A DNA stretch of 64,000 bases from Desulfoglaeba alkanexedens ALDC (GCF_005377625.1 NZ_CP040098.1:434001-498000), one strand, 5' to 3'; positions 16,643 through 25,925 are shown, counted from the stretch's first letter. Notes: generated by a model not told the origin, from the letters alone. Made by a program: numbers and translations.

Positions 16643-18601
16643 TCAATAACCCGAAGTCATGAAATCCGAATCGCTCCCAGGCCGCCCGCCACCTGTCATT
16701 CGGCCCGAGATGTCCACGACCTTAGGATTGATGAAAATGAGGAGTTCGTTCTTTTCCAGTCGGCTCGTATTGGACTTGAACAGCCTTCCCAGCAACGGCA
16801 CCTTGTGGATTCCGGGGGTTCGGCTTTCCGTCTCGCTGTCCGATTCTTCGATGATGCCCCCGATCACCACCGTGTGTCCGTCTTCCACCAGCAGTTCCGT
16901 GTCGATCTTCCGCGTATCGATGGCCGGAGGCTGCCCCGGAATCACCTGCACGAAATTGGGCTGTTCTTTCTTGGCCTGGAGTTCAAGCCGGACGCGCCCG
17001 TCGGGGGTGACGTGCGGTGTCACTTGCAGCTCGAGGGTGGCGTCCTTGAATTCCGTGGAAATTCCGTCTTCGCTTTGCTCCTGGTAGGGGATCTGCGTTC
17101 CCTGCGAGATGGTCGCCTTCACGTGGTCCATGGTGAGCACCCGCGGTGCCGAAATGACCTTGCCTTTGCCCGCCTGTTCGGTGGCGGCCAGCCTGAGGTC
17201 CAGGTTCCAGATCGTGGCCCCGAGCCGTTTCAACTTAAAATCGATCATGGAAGACCCTTCGGTCGGCGGATGGTTGATCGCAAACCCCCCGCTCCAGGGA
17301 TGCTGCCCTCCGTCATGGGAAATGTCGAGGCCCCAGTCGATGCCCAATTCCTTGCTCGCCGTGGTGGAAAGCTGAACGATTCTCGCTTCGATCAAGACCT
17401 GCAGCGTGGGGCGGTCGAGCCGCTCAAGTAGAGAGCGGGCCTCGGCGATCCTTCCCGGATAATCGGTGTAGATGAGCAGGCTGGTTCGCTGATCCACGGC
17501 GATCTTTCCATCCTCGCTTTTCGTCTCGCTGATCTTCGCCGCGATCTCGGAGGGCTCCGCATAGTTGACCTGCAGGTATTCGGTGGTGATTTCGCCCAGA
17601 TCCCTTTTGGCCCGAAGCAGTTCCTGTCGGGTCTTGATCCGTTCTTCCCGTTCTTTCCACTGCTGCTTCAATTTCTCTTGGCTTGCGACTCGAATGACCC
17701 CGCCGATCTCTTCCTTCCCCAGTCCGTTGATCATGAGCACCATGTCGAGCACCTGGTCCCAAGGCACGGCTTCCACCTTGAGGGTCACTCGGCCCACCAC
17801 GTCCGGTTCCACCACGATGTTCATCCCGCTGATATCCGCGAGCAGCCGGAGGACGTTTTCTATGTCCGCGTCCTGCAGGTCCAGGCTGATGGGTTTACCC
17901 CGATAGGCTTCCTTGTAACCCAAGATATCCGCATCGCTGACCGCCATGGACGACGTAGTTCCGTAACGTTCATACGTCGCCGGCGCATTCGAAACCGCCG
18001 CGCGCCCGCCGGAACCCGACGCCCCCGGCGATCCGTCCACCCGCCCTTCGGCTCCTTTCCGGGGCGCAGGCGCTGCTTCCGGCGGCGACTCATGGTACCC
18101 GCGTCGGCCTGGATAGACGGAAATCACCAGGACATGGCCCTCACTGTGTGCTTCCAGTTGCTGGAGCGTTTCGTTCGCGGTGGCGCTCAACACCGCACGG
18201 TCTCCCTCGAGTCCTTCCAGGAAAAGACCCGCCAGCCGCTTCGAAGGCGTGGGGATGGAAGCCTTGACCGCATCGGCTCTCACCCCTTCCAGCGTCAAGA
18301 CAAAGGACCGGGCACCGTCCCGTTCCACCTGATACTTGGAAAACGCCCCGTCGCCCAGCACCCGGATCTCGGTCCGATCGTCAAAATCGGAGGCCTGAAC
18401 CCCAAGGATCTTCACCGCCCGTCCCGGTTCGTTCACCGCCGCCGCAGAAACCTCAGAGGACTGGGTACTCCCGACGGCGAGTGCACTTCCCGCTCCCACA
18501 TCCCTCGGTGTTCCGGCACATCCACAGAGCTGGAGCAGCGCACAGCCGACCAATACCCCCCACAGGACCACACGTTCCGGGCGAAGGCCTTTTCCATGCA
18601 T
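16643..18601 (-). CDS. pilQ: Type IV pilus secretin PilQ
   Basis: About 652 residues. The N-terminus carries a lipoprotein-like signal (LLQLCGC). An AMIN domain (about 60-150; VKILGVQASDFDDRTEIRVLG) binds peptidoglycan. The STN domain (about 235-300; ISLDLQDADIENVLRLLADISG) and a NolW/N1 domain (TEYLQVNYAEPSEIAAKI) follow. The secretin pore domain (about 390-640) ends with VEDGHTVVIGGI and GIHKVPLLGRLFK. It forms the outer-membrane channel for pilus exit. A TTG six bases upstream of the chosen ATG is possible. It ends the pilM-N-O-Q run. Confidence 0.94.
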   Translation of the reverse strand: MHGKGLRPERVVLWGVLVGCALLQLCGCAGTPRDVGAGSALAVGSTQSSEVSAAAVNEPGRAVKILGVQASDFDDRTEIRVLGDGAFSKYQVERDGARSFVLTLEGVRADAVKASIPTPSKRLAGLFLEGLEGDRAVLSATANETLQQLEAHSEGHVLVISVYPGRRGYHESPPEAAPAPRKGAEGRVDGSPGASGSGGRAAVSNAPATYERYGTTSSMAVSDADILGYKEAYRGKPISLDLQDADIENVLRLLADISGMNIVVEPDVVGRVTLKVEAVPWDQVLDMVLMINGLGKEEIGGVIRVASQEKLKQQWKEREERIKTRQELLRAKRDLGEITTEYLQVNYAEPSEIAAKISETKSEDGKIAVDQRTSLLIYTDYPGRIAEARSLLERLDRPTLQVLIEARIVQLSTTASKELGIDWGLDISHDGGQHPWSGGFAINHPPTEGSSMIDFKLKRLGATIWNLDLRLAATEQAGKGKVISAPRVLTMDHVKATISQGTQIPYQEQSEDGISTEFKDATLELQVTPHVTPDGRVRLELQAKKEQPNFVQVIPGQPPAIDTRKIDTELLVEDGHTVVIGGIIEESDSETESRTPGIHKVPLLGRLFKSNTSRLEKNELLIFINPKVVDISGRMTGGGRPGSDSDFMTSGY

Positions 18602-18673
18602 CGACAAACCTGCCTTTCGGCTGACTTAGAAATGATGCTGAACGATGACCGGCAAATGTCAGGTTCCTTCGGA

Positions 18674-19291
18674 TTATCTCTTCTTGTTGGGGGCCGCAGG
18701 TTTCGGCCGCTCTTGTTCTTCCAGAAATCGAAAGGTCTTCAGCACGCAGTTGACCTGCAGCGAGGAATCGTCCCGGCGGTTGAGCGTCAGCGTATCGACC
18801 TGAATGATGCGATCGAGCCGGCTGATCTTGTCGAGGAAGGTCGCCAGCTGGTGAAATCCGCCGGCAAGGTCCAGGCGGATGGGGATCGTTGCGTGGAACT
18901 GGTGGGTCTGTTCCGCCTGAGGCTGGAACAGGATATTCTCCAGTCCATCCTGAGCTCCGATCCGGGAAACCGTCTCCAGCAGTTCGGGAATCTCTTTCCG
19001 ATCCGGCAGAAGTACCAGGAGCTGCTCGAATTCTTCCTGGGATTTCTTGACCTCCGCTTCAAACACCTTCACCTCTTGAGCGATCCGTTGCAACGCGGCC
19101 AGCCGCCTTTCGTGCTCATGGATACCGGCCGTCAGCCGTCGGAGCGTCTGAGCTTGGGGCTTGTACTTGAAAAAATAGAACGCTCCCGCCAGCACCCCCA
19201 CCATGACGACAAACACCAGGATCCTTTGAAGGTTCGTCAGTTCCGAAAGTCTACCTTCAACGGCCGCTATGGGATTCACCTTAAATTCCAT
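18674..19291 (-). CDS. pilO: Type IV pilus inner-membrane assembly protein PilO
   Basis: A 205-residue bitopic protein. It has a cytoplasmic N-terminus (KVNPIAAVEGRLSELTNLQ), one TM helix (about 25-45; ILVFVVMVGVLAGAFYFF), a coiled coil (about 50-95), then a ferredoxin-like periplasmic domain. The motif FEQLLVLLPDRKEIPELL is typical of PilO. It pairs with PilN in the alignment complex. Its stop lies 72 bp before the pilQ start. That gap is too short for pilP, which usually sits here. Confidence 0.92.
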   Translation of the reverse strand: MEFKVNPIAAVEGRLSELTNLQRILVFVVMVGVLAGAFYFFKYKPQAQTLRRLTAGIHEHERRLAALQRIAQEVKVFEAEVKKSQEEFEQLLVLLPDRKEIPELLETVSRIGAQDGLENILFQPQAEQTHQFHATIPIRLDLAGGFHQLATFLDKISRLDRIIQVDTLTLNRRDDSSLQVNCVLKTFRFLEEQERPKPAAPNKKR

Positions 19292-19393
19292 GCTTTGTAC
19301 CGTTCTCCGGGACATCCCGGCCGCACCGTGCGGCCGCTGCTTTCCACCTGGAAGAGACTCCGTTGACCCTCGCCTGCGCAGGGCTCCACCCTG

Positions 19394-20047
19394 TCATCCG
19401 CCGGCAGGGCTCGAACCCGGACCCGGTTTTCCTTCCCCGTGCTCCGGTTCGGCGGCGGAACCCTGCGGCAAGGCCGAAAGCATCTTCTGCACGGCGGAAT
19501 AGGGCAACACCTTGCAGCTCAACTGAAACTCCCGCAGTTTGCTGCCGCCCATGGAAGTCATCCGCGAATGCGCCAAGCTCACCGAGCCGCGTCCCACGAA
19601 AGGCGACGTTTCCAGATTGCGCATAAATTCGGCGATGGCCTCGTTGCTCACCGCCACCCCGCTGATGCTCACCTGCTCGCCGCTCTGACTGAATCGCTGA
19701 AACCACATGCGCTCCGGCGGGGTCATGAGGCTGAACAATGTCAGAGACCGCACCAGGTGATCCCGATCCCTTTGGAGCGAGCGGATCACTTCTTTCTTCT
19801 GCTCGATGATTTCCTTCTGCGCCTTCAGCTCTTTCAGCATGACTTCGTACTTGGCGAAGCGACCCACCTCTTCTTTCAGGCGGGCTTCCTTTCGCTGCAG
19901 ATCCTGGATCCGGCCGTCCCGACTGATCCAAAGGAAACCCATCACACCCGCCGCCGCCAGCAGGCCGACCAGGTAAAAATAGACCCATTGTCGCGTCGTG
20001 GTCTTCCTGACCGGTTCACGGAAGGGTAAGAGATTGATCCGAATCAT
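19394..20047 (-). CDS. pilN: Type IV pilus assembly protein PilN
   Basis: A 217-residue bitopic protein. The conserved MIRINLLPFRE N-terminus binds PilM, one TM helix (about 21-42) follows, then a coiled coil and a periplasmic domain with ISGVAVSNEAIAEFMRNLE. The tail is Gly/Pro-rich. Its ATG overlaps the pilM stop (ATGA), a sign of translational coupling. Confidence 0.94.
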   Translation of the reverse strand: MIRINLLPFREPVRKTTTRQWVYFYLVGLLAAAGVMGFLWISRDGRIQDLQRKEARLKEEVGRFAKYEVMLKELKAQKEIIEQKKEVIRSLQRDRDHLVRSLTLFSLMTPPERMWFQRFSQSGEQVSISGVAVSNEAIAEFMRNLETSPFVGRGSVSLAHSRMTSMGGSKLREFQLSCKVLPYSAVQKMLSALPQGSAAEPEHGEGKPGPGSSPAGG

Positions 20048-21099
20048 GGATTTTCGTCGCTCCTCAACCCCAGTCCCAGGCAGATGGCCATCTGAGGGCC
20101 GATATATTCCAGGTAAGCCGGGTCGAATTGATCGGCGTCGTAGTCCAGCCGCACCAACGGATTGAAGACTTCGGTCGGGACTTTCGTTTCCAGGCGGAGC
20201 ACTTCGGGCAGCCCGGGAAGCCGCGCGGAACCCCCGCTCAAAAGGATCCTGTGGATGGCGAAATCGGGGTAGTTGGTGTAGTAGAAGTCCAGGGCCCGCC
20301 TGAGCCCGCCGGCCCAGCCGCGGACCGCTTCCACGAAGATTTTTTCCAGTTCTGCGGCCGCCGCCTCGCCCGCCTTCTCTCCAAGCTTCAACCGTTCCGC
20401 CTGGTCCCACGGCACCGACAGCCCCCTTGCGATGGACTCGGTGATCTCGTTACCCCCCATGGGCAGATCGCGGGTGAAAACGGGGGCGCCCCCCTGCAGC
20501 ACCGTCATGCCGGTCTTGGAAGCACCGATGTCCACCAGGGCCACGTTTTCTTCCAAATTAACCCCGTAGGTCACCTCGAAGGCATTGCTCAGCGCAAAGA
20601 AGTCCACGTCGATAACCGCCGGCTCCAGCCCGGCGAGTCGTATGAGGCCCACATAATCGTTGACCGATTCCTTCTTGGCGGCCACCAGCAGCACGTCCAT
20701 GGCGTTGGGTTTGTCCCGCGCCACGCCGAGGATCTCATAATCGACGTTGACCTCTTCCAGTTGATAAGGCACATATTGCCCCAACTGCTCCTTGAGACGG
20801 CTTTCCAGTTCCTGCTCGCTCATGGAGGGAAGTTCGATCTTTTTGATCATGACCTCGTAGCCGGCGATAGAGGACGCCACCCGCTTTTCCTTCGTCTTGA
20901 GGTGGCTGACCAGCTTGGCGGCGGTTTCGGCGACCCGTTCGGGCTGCTCCACACGGCCTTCAACCACGGCACCGGGCGGAAGAATGGCCAAGCCCAGGTT
21001 GACGAGTTTCCACCCGGTCTTGGCCCTTGTCAACTGGACGACCTTGACCGAATGGGAGCCGAGATCCAGTCCGACGATTCCGGTTTGCCTGCGCAGCAT
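20044..21099 (-). CDS. pilM: Type IV pilus assembly ATPase-like PilM
   Basis: A 351-residue cytoplasmic actin-like protein. The phosphate-1 region is GIVGLDLGSHSVKVV, with VALVDIGASKTGM and LLSGGSARLPGL as the other nucleotide motifs. It docks onto the PilN N-terminus and begins the pilM-N-O-Q operon. The frame can start at TTG 21120, but the ATG at 21099 matches the family N-terminus and has GGAG upstream. It is divergent from lepB. The 137-bp gap between them must hold both promoters; I see no clear -35/-10 pair. Confidence 0.93.
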   Translation of the reverse strand: MLRRQTGIVGLDLGSHSVKVVQLTRAKTGWKLVNLGLAILPPGAVVEGRVEQPERVAETAAKLVSHLKTKEKRVASSIAGYEVMIKKIELPSMSEQELESRLKEQLGQYVPYQLEEVNVDYEILGVARDKPNAMDVLLVAAKKESVNDYVGLIRLAGLEPAVIDVDFFALSNAFEVTYGVNLEENVALVDIGASKTGMTVLQGGAPVFTRDLPMGGNEITESIARGLSVPWDQAERLKLGEKAGEAAAAELEKIFVEAVRGWAGGLRRALDFYYTNYPDFAIHRILLSGGSARLPGLPEVLRLETKVPTEVFNPLVRLDYDADQFDPAYLEYIGPQMAICLGLGLRSDENP

Positions 21100-21236
21100 G
21101 ATTGCGGCTTCGATCTCCAACGGAGTGAAAGAAGGGCTTCAACTTATGGCTTGTAATTTACCATCGGCTACTTATTATCTCAAAACACCAAATTCATGAC
21201 GGATCAGATTTCTAGTCGGCACAAGAGGAGGGCAAA

Positions 21237-21902
21237 TTGAATCATTTATCCACCCGGACCACCGCCGGGAAGAGGGCGAAAGGAACCCTGCGGGAGTATA
21301 CCGAAGCGATCCTCGTGGCCATCCTCTTGGCCCTCTTCATCAGAGCATTCGTGGTCCAGGCCTTCAAGATCCCGTCCGGATCCATGAAAAGCACTCTTCT
21401 TGTCGGCGATCACATTCTGGTGAGCAAGTTCGCCTACGGGGTAAAGATCCCCATGCTGGACATAACCGTATCCGAATTCGATCCCCCACAACGGCACGAT
21501 ATCGTGGTGTTCGAATATCCACTGGATCCTTCGAAAGACTTTATCAAGAGGGTGATAGGGCTACCGGGTGACACCCTCGAAATAAGGAACAAGAGAGTAT
21601 TCGTCAATGGAAAACTTCTCGAAGAACCCTACGTTCAGTTCACCGACAACCAGGTCCTTCCGGCGTCGGTCAGTCCCCGGGACAACTTGGAACCCATCCT
21701 GGTCCCGGAACGGAGCCTGTTCGTGATGGGAGACAACCGCGATGAAAGCTACGACAGCCGGTTCTGGAAATTCATAGATTTTTCCGCCGTCAAGGGGAAG
21801 GCCCTCATTATCTACTGGTCCTGGAACAAGAACGGCCGATTCACATTCGATCCTCAAACCGGCTACATCCGCTGGAACCGCATCGGCCGCCTCATCCGGT
21901 GA
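21237..21902 (+). CDS. lepB: Signal peptidase I
   Basis: A 221-residue membrane serine protease that removes signal peptides. One TM helix (about 22-42) is followed by the catalytic Ser49 in IPSGSM and the general-base Lys104 in FIKRVIGLPGD. The C-terminal box is MGDNRDESYDSRFW. The start is TTG at 21237, well placed after AGAGGAGGG. A single N-terminal TM is normal for this short form. Confidence 0.95.
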   Translation: MNHLSTRTTAGKRAKGTLREYTEAILVAILLALFIRAFVVQAFKIPSGSMKSTLLVGDHILVSKFAYGVKIPMLDITVSEFDPPQRHDIVVFEYPLDPSKDFIKRVIGLPGDTLEIRNKRVFVNGKLLEEPYVQFTDNQVLPASVSPRDNLEPILVPERSLFVMGDNRDESYDSRFWKFIDFSAVKGKALIIYWSWNKNGRFTFDPQTGYIRWNRIGRLIR

Positions 21903-21974
21903 ACCGCCGGCCTGTTTCCGCGGTAACCCGGCTTCTTCCGCGGTCAGCGGAACACCGGGCCAAAGGATCGCACT

Positions 21975-23420
21975 ATGAAGACGTCCCCTCTGGATCAAAT
22001 TCAGGAAATCAGGCAGTGGATCGCCCGGCAGGTGGAATCCGCCGGAGCGTCCGGGGCGGTCGTCGGCCTAAGCGGCGGCATCGATTCCGCCGTGGTCGCC
22101 GCGTTGGCCGCCCGAGCCCTGGGCGACAACCTGCTCGCAATCATTCTTCCGTGCCACAGCTCGGAACAGGACATCCAGGACGCCCGGCTTGTGGCCCGAC
22201 ACCTCCAGCTGAAGGTGGAGGAACAGGACCTTTCCTCGATCTTCGATCGATGGCTCGCCCTTTACCCCTCATCCGACCGGAGAATCCAGGGAAACCTGAA
22301 ATCGCGGCTCCGCATGGCCTCGGTCTATCACGTGGCGGCGCTTCGCAACCACCTGGTGCTGGGAACCTCGAACCGCAGCGAGTGGGAAATCGGCTACTTC
22401 ACCAAGTACGGAGACAGCGCTGCGGACCTTCTGCCCATCGTGCACCTTTTGAAAAGCGAAGTGCGCCAACTGGCCATGATCCTGGATATTCCTCAGCGTG
22501 TGATCGAAAAACCCCCCTCCGCCGGCCTCTGGGAAGGGCAGACCGACGAAGGTGAACTGGGCTTCACCTACGAACAGCTGGACAACTACCTCCTAGGCAG
22601 GTTGAGCGAGGTACCGCCGGAGGTCCAGGCCGCCATTCGAGACCGGCAGCGCTTCGCCGCCCACAAGAAACAGCCCGCCCCCCGGCTGTTTCCGGCCGGC
22701 CCGCCGTCGGAAGGACCATCGCTCACCGCCGGCGACTCCCCCTACGATCGGAGCATCGAAGCGCTCACGCTCATCAGCGGAGCCATCACATCCGACCACT
22801 ACATTGAAGACATTTTGCGGCTCATCGTCATGGTCACCGCCGAAGTGATGAACTCCAGCGTCTGTTCCTTGTGGCTCCTGGATGAAAAGGAAGGAGTTCT
22901 GCGCCTGCGGGCCACCCAGTCCATCAACCCGGAGTACATCCAGGATCGCGTGCTCAGGGTGGGCGAAGGGATCGTCGGGAAGGTGGTGGTCGAAAACCGC
23001 CCTTATTCCATCCCGGACGTCCTGATGGATCCTTACTACAAGGAAAAGGACCTGGCCCGGCGTATGGGGCTCGTTTCCATGCTCAGCATGCCCATGCGGG
23101 TCAAAGACCGGGTCATCGGCGTCATCAACTGCTACACGTCCTATCCCCACGTCTTTTCCGAACTGGAGACCAACATCCTCACCGCCGTGGCCAACCAGGC
23201 GGCCGTGGCCATCGAAAACACCGAACTGATGGTCAAGACCAAGGTCATCCAGGAAGAATTGGAAAAACGGAAGCTCATCGAAAGAGCGAAAGACCTGGTC
23301 ATGCGGCGTCTCGACCTTTCAGGGGATGAAGCCTACCGCTGGCTGCAGAAACGGAGCATGGACACGCGCAAGTCCATGCGCGAGGTGGCCGAAGCGGTGC
23401 TCCTCACCATGGAAGGGTGA
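21975..23420 (+). CDS. nadE: NH3-dependent NAD+ synthetase fused to GAF and ANTAR domains
   Basis: A single 481-residue frame. Residues 1-235 are a NadE synthetase: the PP-loop SGGIDS (33-38), LKSRLRMASVYHVA, and GTSNRSEWEIGYFTKYGD for deamido-NAD/ATP binding. No glutaminase domain is present, so ammonia is the donor. A Pro-rich linker (about 236-262) leads to a GAF domain (about 265-410; LRLIVMVTAEVMNSSVCSLWLLDE to AVAIENTELM). The C-terminus is an ANTAR RNA-binding domain (about 425-478; RKLIERAKDLVMRRLDLSGDEAYRWLQKRSMD). ANTAR proteins act as transcription antiterminators. The combination suggests that NAD synthesis is coupled to signal-dependent RNA control, or that the fused regulator senses metabolic state. 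It lies 72 bp after lepB. Confidence 0.9.
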   Translation: MKTSPLDQIQEIRQWIARQVESAGASGAVVGLSGGIDSAVVAALAARALGDNLLAIILPCHSSEQDIQDARLVARHLQLKVEEQDLSSIFDRWLALYPSSDRRIQGNLKSRLRMASVYHVAALRNHLVLGTSNRSEWEIGYFTKYGDSAADLLPIVHLLKSEVRQLAMILDIPQRVIEKPPSAGLWEGQTDEGELGFTYEQLDNYLLGRLSEVPPEVQAAIRDRQRFAAHKKQPAPRLFPAGPPSEGPSLTAGDSPYDRSIEALTLISGAITSDHYIEDILRLIVMVTAEVMNSSVCSLWLLDEKEGVLRLRATQSINPEYIQDRVLRVGEGIVGKVVVENRPYSIPDVLMDPYYKEKDLARRMGLVSMLSMPMRVKDRVIGVINCYTSYPHVFSELETNILTAVANQAAVAIENTELMVKTKVIQEELEKRKLIERAKDLVMRRLDLSGDEAYRWLQKRSMDTRKSMREVAEAVLLTMEG

Positions 23421-23563
23421 ATCCGGCGGATCGAACCTTCGTGTTGTCGGCTGCTCAGACCGGCAACCTAACCGTTCAGTGGGCTGTTGAAGCAAGGCCG
23501 GGCGCTCTCGCCCTTGAAGGCCGGTTCCATGAGCTTCGAAAGGCAGCGGTGAGTACGTCCCTT
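23421..23563. other. Short gap between convergent genes
   Basis: 143 bp between the nadE fusion and the NamZ-like gene. It contains GCCGGGCGCTCTCGCCCTTGAAGGCCGG-like complementary stretches that could form a bidirectional stem, but no T-run terminator is clear. Confidence 0.3.
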
Positions 23564-24742
23564 TCAGGGATACATCAGGCCGGCCTGCCTGCGGTCGCGG
23601 TAGGCTTCCAGTTCCCCCTGCCAGTCGGCTTCCACTTCAGGAAGTTCCGCGCCCTTTTCCAGCCGCTCCCTGAGGAACCCATCCCCCAGGAGAATGTCGA
23701 TCGGCTTCTTTTCGTACTCGTATTCATAGGGAGGAGGCAGCCACTGGAAACGGTCGGCGTGGACTTCCAGAAAGGCCTTGAGCACGGCAAGTCCCAGCCG
23801 GTAGGGCTTCACCCGGCCCGGTTCGGTCACGTGAACCTGGAAACCGCAACACACTTCCCCCCGCCACTTGTCGAAGGTGGGCTCGAAACACACCGGCCGG
23901 AGCACCACGCCGTCGAGAGCCCGCACGTCCAGAGCGTTCAGAAGAAGGGACGGCCGAACGAAAGGGGCCCCGAAGACTTGGAAAGGAAGGGTCGTTCCGC
24001 GGCCTTCGCTCACGTTGGTTCCTTCGAGCAGCACCAGGCCGGGATACAGAAGCGCGCTTTCCCACGAAGGCATGTTGGGCGACGGCCAGAGCCAGGGCAG
24101 GCCCGTTTGAGGGTGGAACCGGTCCCTTCGCCACCCCGCGGCCGGGATCACCTCCAGGTCGCAATCGAGTCCCTCTTCCCGCACCACGAACCGGGCCAGT
24201 TCGCCCAAGGTCAGCCCGTGGCGCATGGGAATCGGGTAACGGCCCACGAAGGAACGCCATTGGGGCTTCAACGGGTTGCCTTCCACGCTGGTTCCGTTGA
24301 TGGGATTCGGCCGGTCCAGGACCACCACCTTCAATCCCGCTTCGGCGGCGGCCTCGACGCAAAGACCCAACGTGGTACCGAACGTGTAAACACGGGTTCC
24401 CACGTCGGAAAGGTCCACCACCAGGACATCGATTGCCTGCAACATTTCTTCCGTCGGTCGGCGCACCTGCCCGTACAGGCTGTAGATGGGGGTGCCCAAG
24501 AGCGGATGGATGCCGTGGTCGGACTCCACCATATTGGCCTGCTTTTCCGCGTGGAACCCGTGCTGCGGCGAAAAGATGCAAGCCAGGCGGCCGCCGGCCT
24601 GATGGATCATCTGGCTGACGTGCCTGAAATCACGGGTACACGACGCCTGGTTGGCCAGGAGCCCCATGCGACTCCAACGAAACCACCGCGGCGGACTTTC
24701 CAGGAACACCTCGCAGCCCGGTTTCACGCATGGTCCCGCCAT
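23564..24742 (-). CDS. DUF1343 / NamZ-like exo-beta-N-acetylmuramidase
   Basis: A 392-residue protein matching DUF1343 throughout. Characterised NamZ enzymes cleave terminal MurNAc from peptidoglycan fragments. Conserved stretches are GLLANQAS, IFSPQHGFHAEKQANM, TPIYSLYG, VVDLSDVGTRVYTF, VLDRPNPING and LLEGTNVSEGRGTTLPF. The N-terminus has no obvious signal peptide, so it may be cytoplasmic and serve wall recycling. The L,D-transpeptidase elsewhere in the window also concerns the wall but is not linked. Confidence 0.9.
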   Translation of the reverse strand: MAGPCVKPGCEVFLESPPRWFRWSRMGLLANQASCTRDFRHVSQMIHQAGGRLACIFSPQHGFHAEKQANMVESDHGIHPLLGTPIYSLYGQVRRPTEEMLQAIDVLVVDLSDVGTRVYTFGTTLGLCVEAAAEAGLKVVVLDRPNPINGTSVEGNPLKPQWRSFVGRYPIPMRHGLTLGELARFVVREEGLDCDLEVIPAAGWRRDRFHPQTGLPWLWPSPNMPSWESALLYPGLVLLEGTNVSEGRGTTLPFQVFGAPFVRPSLLLNALDVRALDGVVLRPVCFEPTFDKWRGEVCCGFQVHVTEPGRVKPYRLGLAVLKAFLEVHADRFQWLPPPYEYEYEKKPIDILLGDGFLRERLEKGAELPEVEADWQGELEAYRDRRQAGLMYP

Positions 24743-24791
24743 GGATCTCCCCCCTCTCCTTCACCCGGCGTTTCGGGTCTCGATGCGGGTC

Positions 24792-25187
24792 CTACTTCCG
24801 CTCTCGGGAAGATCCCATCCGATCGACCACTTTATCGTAGTAATACTGTCCTTCTTCCAAAAGCGGTGAGACGCGGCGCATGGTATTGAGCTTCATGATG
24901 AGATAATTCAGCTTCTTTATCTGAGCGTATTTCTCCTCGGTGTCCCGGATACCGGAAAGAAGTTCCTTGGTTGTGTGGATCTCTTTTCTGAGTTGCAATT
25001 CAGGCGGCAGGCAATCCGCGTTTTTCAGAATCTTATAGGCGAGCCTGAGATCTTCGGGAATATGACGGTCGTCTTCCAGCTTCAGCGGTTTTCCGCGGCC
25101 GGGCAGGTTGTCGAACTCGCCCCGCTCCATGGCTTCCCGGATCCGCTGTTCCGCCAGTTGCTCAAACACCGTAGAAATGTTACTCAT
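24792..25187 (-). CDS. DUF1992 (DnaJ-homologue C28-like) protein
   Basis: A 131-residue soluble protein. The N-terminal motif AEQRIREAMERGEFDNLPGRGKPL is diagnostic of DUF1992, a family of unknown function named after a eukaryotic DnaJ-related protein. The rest is helical (PPELQLRKEIHTTKELL). Length is normal. It is divergent from the next gene, and 49 bp upstream of the NamZ-like gene on the same strand. Confidence 0.88.
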   Translation of the reverse strand: MSNISTVFEQLAEQRIREAMERGEFDNLPGRGKPLKLEDDRHIPEDLRLAYKILKNADCLPPELQLRKEIHTTKELLSGIRDTEEKYAQIKKLNYLIMKLNTMRRVSPLLEEGQYYYDKVVDRMGSSRERK

Positions 25188-25220
25188 AAACGTTCCTCAC
25201 TCTTCAAGAAAGGACAAGCC

Positions 25221-25925
25221 ATGAGCCTTTCGACCCCCTTGCAGCACGAACGCGAAACGCCGATCCAGCCCGCCCCGGCGGGGATCACCATCCTCGGTGC
25301 GGGAAAGTTCGGCCGGCTGGCTCACCGGCGGCTGGCGCGTCGCTTTCCGGATGCGGACCTCACGGTGGTGGACCATGCGGAAGCAAAGCTTCTCGCCCTG
25401 GATCCTTCCGACCGCACGCGCACCCTCGCCGAAGACGCCATCGCCCATCTTTCCACCGAGCACCTCCCCCCGGACCGCTGGATCGTCCCGGCCGTTCCCA
25501 TCCACGTCGCCTTCCTCTGGCTGCTTGAACAACTCAAACCCAACGGCCGCGTCACCAGGCTCCCGGTGCCTCAGAACGTGGATCCGCAGTTGCCGCACCC
25601 CATGCGGGTACCCGGCGGGACGGTTTATGCCAGCTACGCCGATTTCCTCTGCCCGGACAACTGCCCCGAACCCGAAGACATCTGCACTTACACCCGCCAA
25701 CCCCGAAAGGGACATCTCTTCGAGACGGTAGGGGGTCTCCGGGTTCCGGGCTACTTCGTTCACGTCTGCAGGAGCCATCAGCTGGCGCCGGGTGTCGGCG
25801 GCTACACCCGCGGCCAACTGGAATCCCTGTACCGGGAAGTCCTCTCAAACCCCGGAAACCACGTGATCGCCACGTGCTGCTCCTGCCACGGCGTCCTGGA
25901 CGCTCTTTCGTGGGAGAAACCCTGA
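25221..25925 (+). CDS. Rossmann-fold protein with C-terminal cysteine clusters, unknown function
   Basis: A 234-residue protein. The N-terminal ITILGAGKFGRLAHRRLARRFPDADLTVVDH is a dinucleotide-binding GxGxxG Rossmann loop ending with an acidic residue that favours NAD(H). The second half has LCPDNCPEPEDICTYT (about 152-167) and ATCCSCHG near the C-terminus, six or more Cys that could bind a metal or FeS centre. AAAGGA precedes the ATG. I do not recognise a named family. A redox role is a guess. Confidence 0.65.
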   Translation: MSLSTPLQHERETPIQPAPAGITILGAGKFGRLAHRRLARRFPDADLTVVDHAEAKLLALDPSDRTRTLAEDAIAHLSTEHLPPDRWIVPAVPIHVAFLWLLEQLKPNGRVTRLPVPQNVDPQLPHPMRVPGGTVYASYADFLCPDNCPEPEDICTYTRQPRKGHLFETVGGLRVPGYFVHVCRSHQLAPGVGGYTRGQLESLYREVLSNPGNHVIATCCSCHGVLDALSWEKP

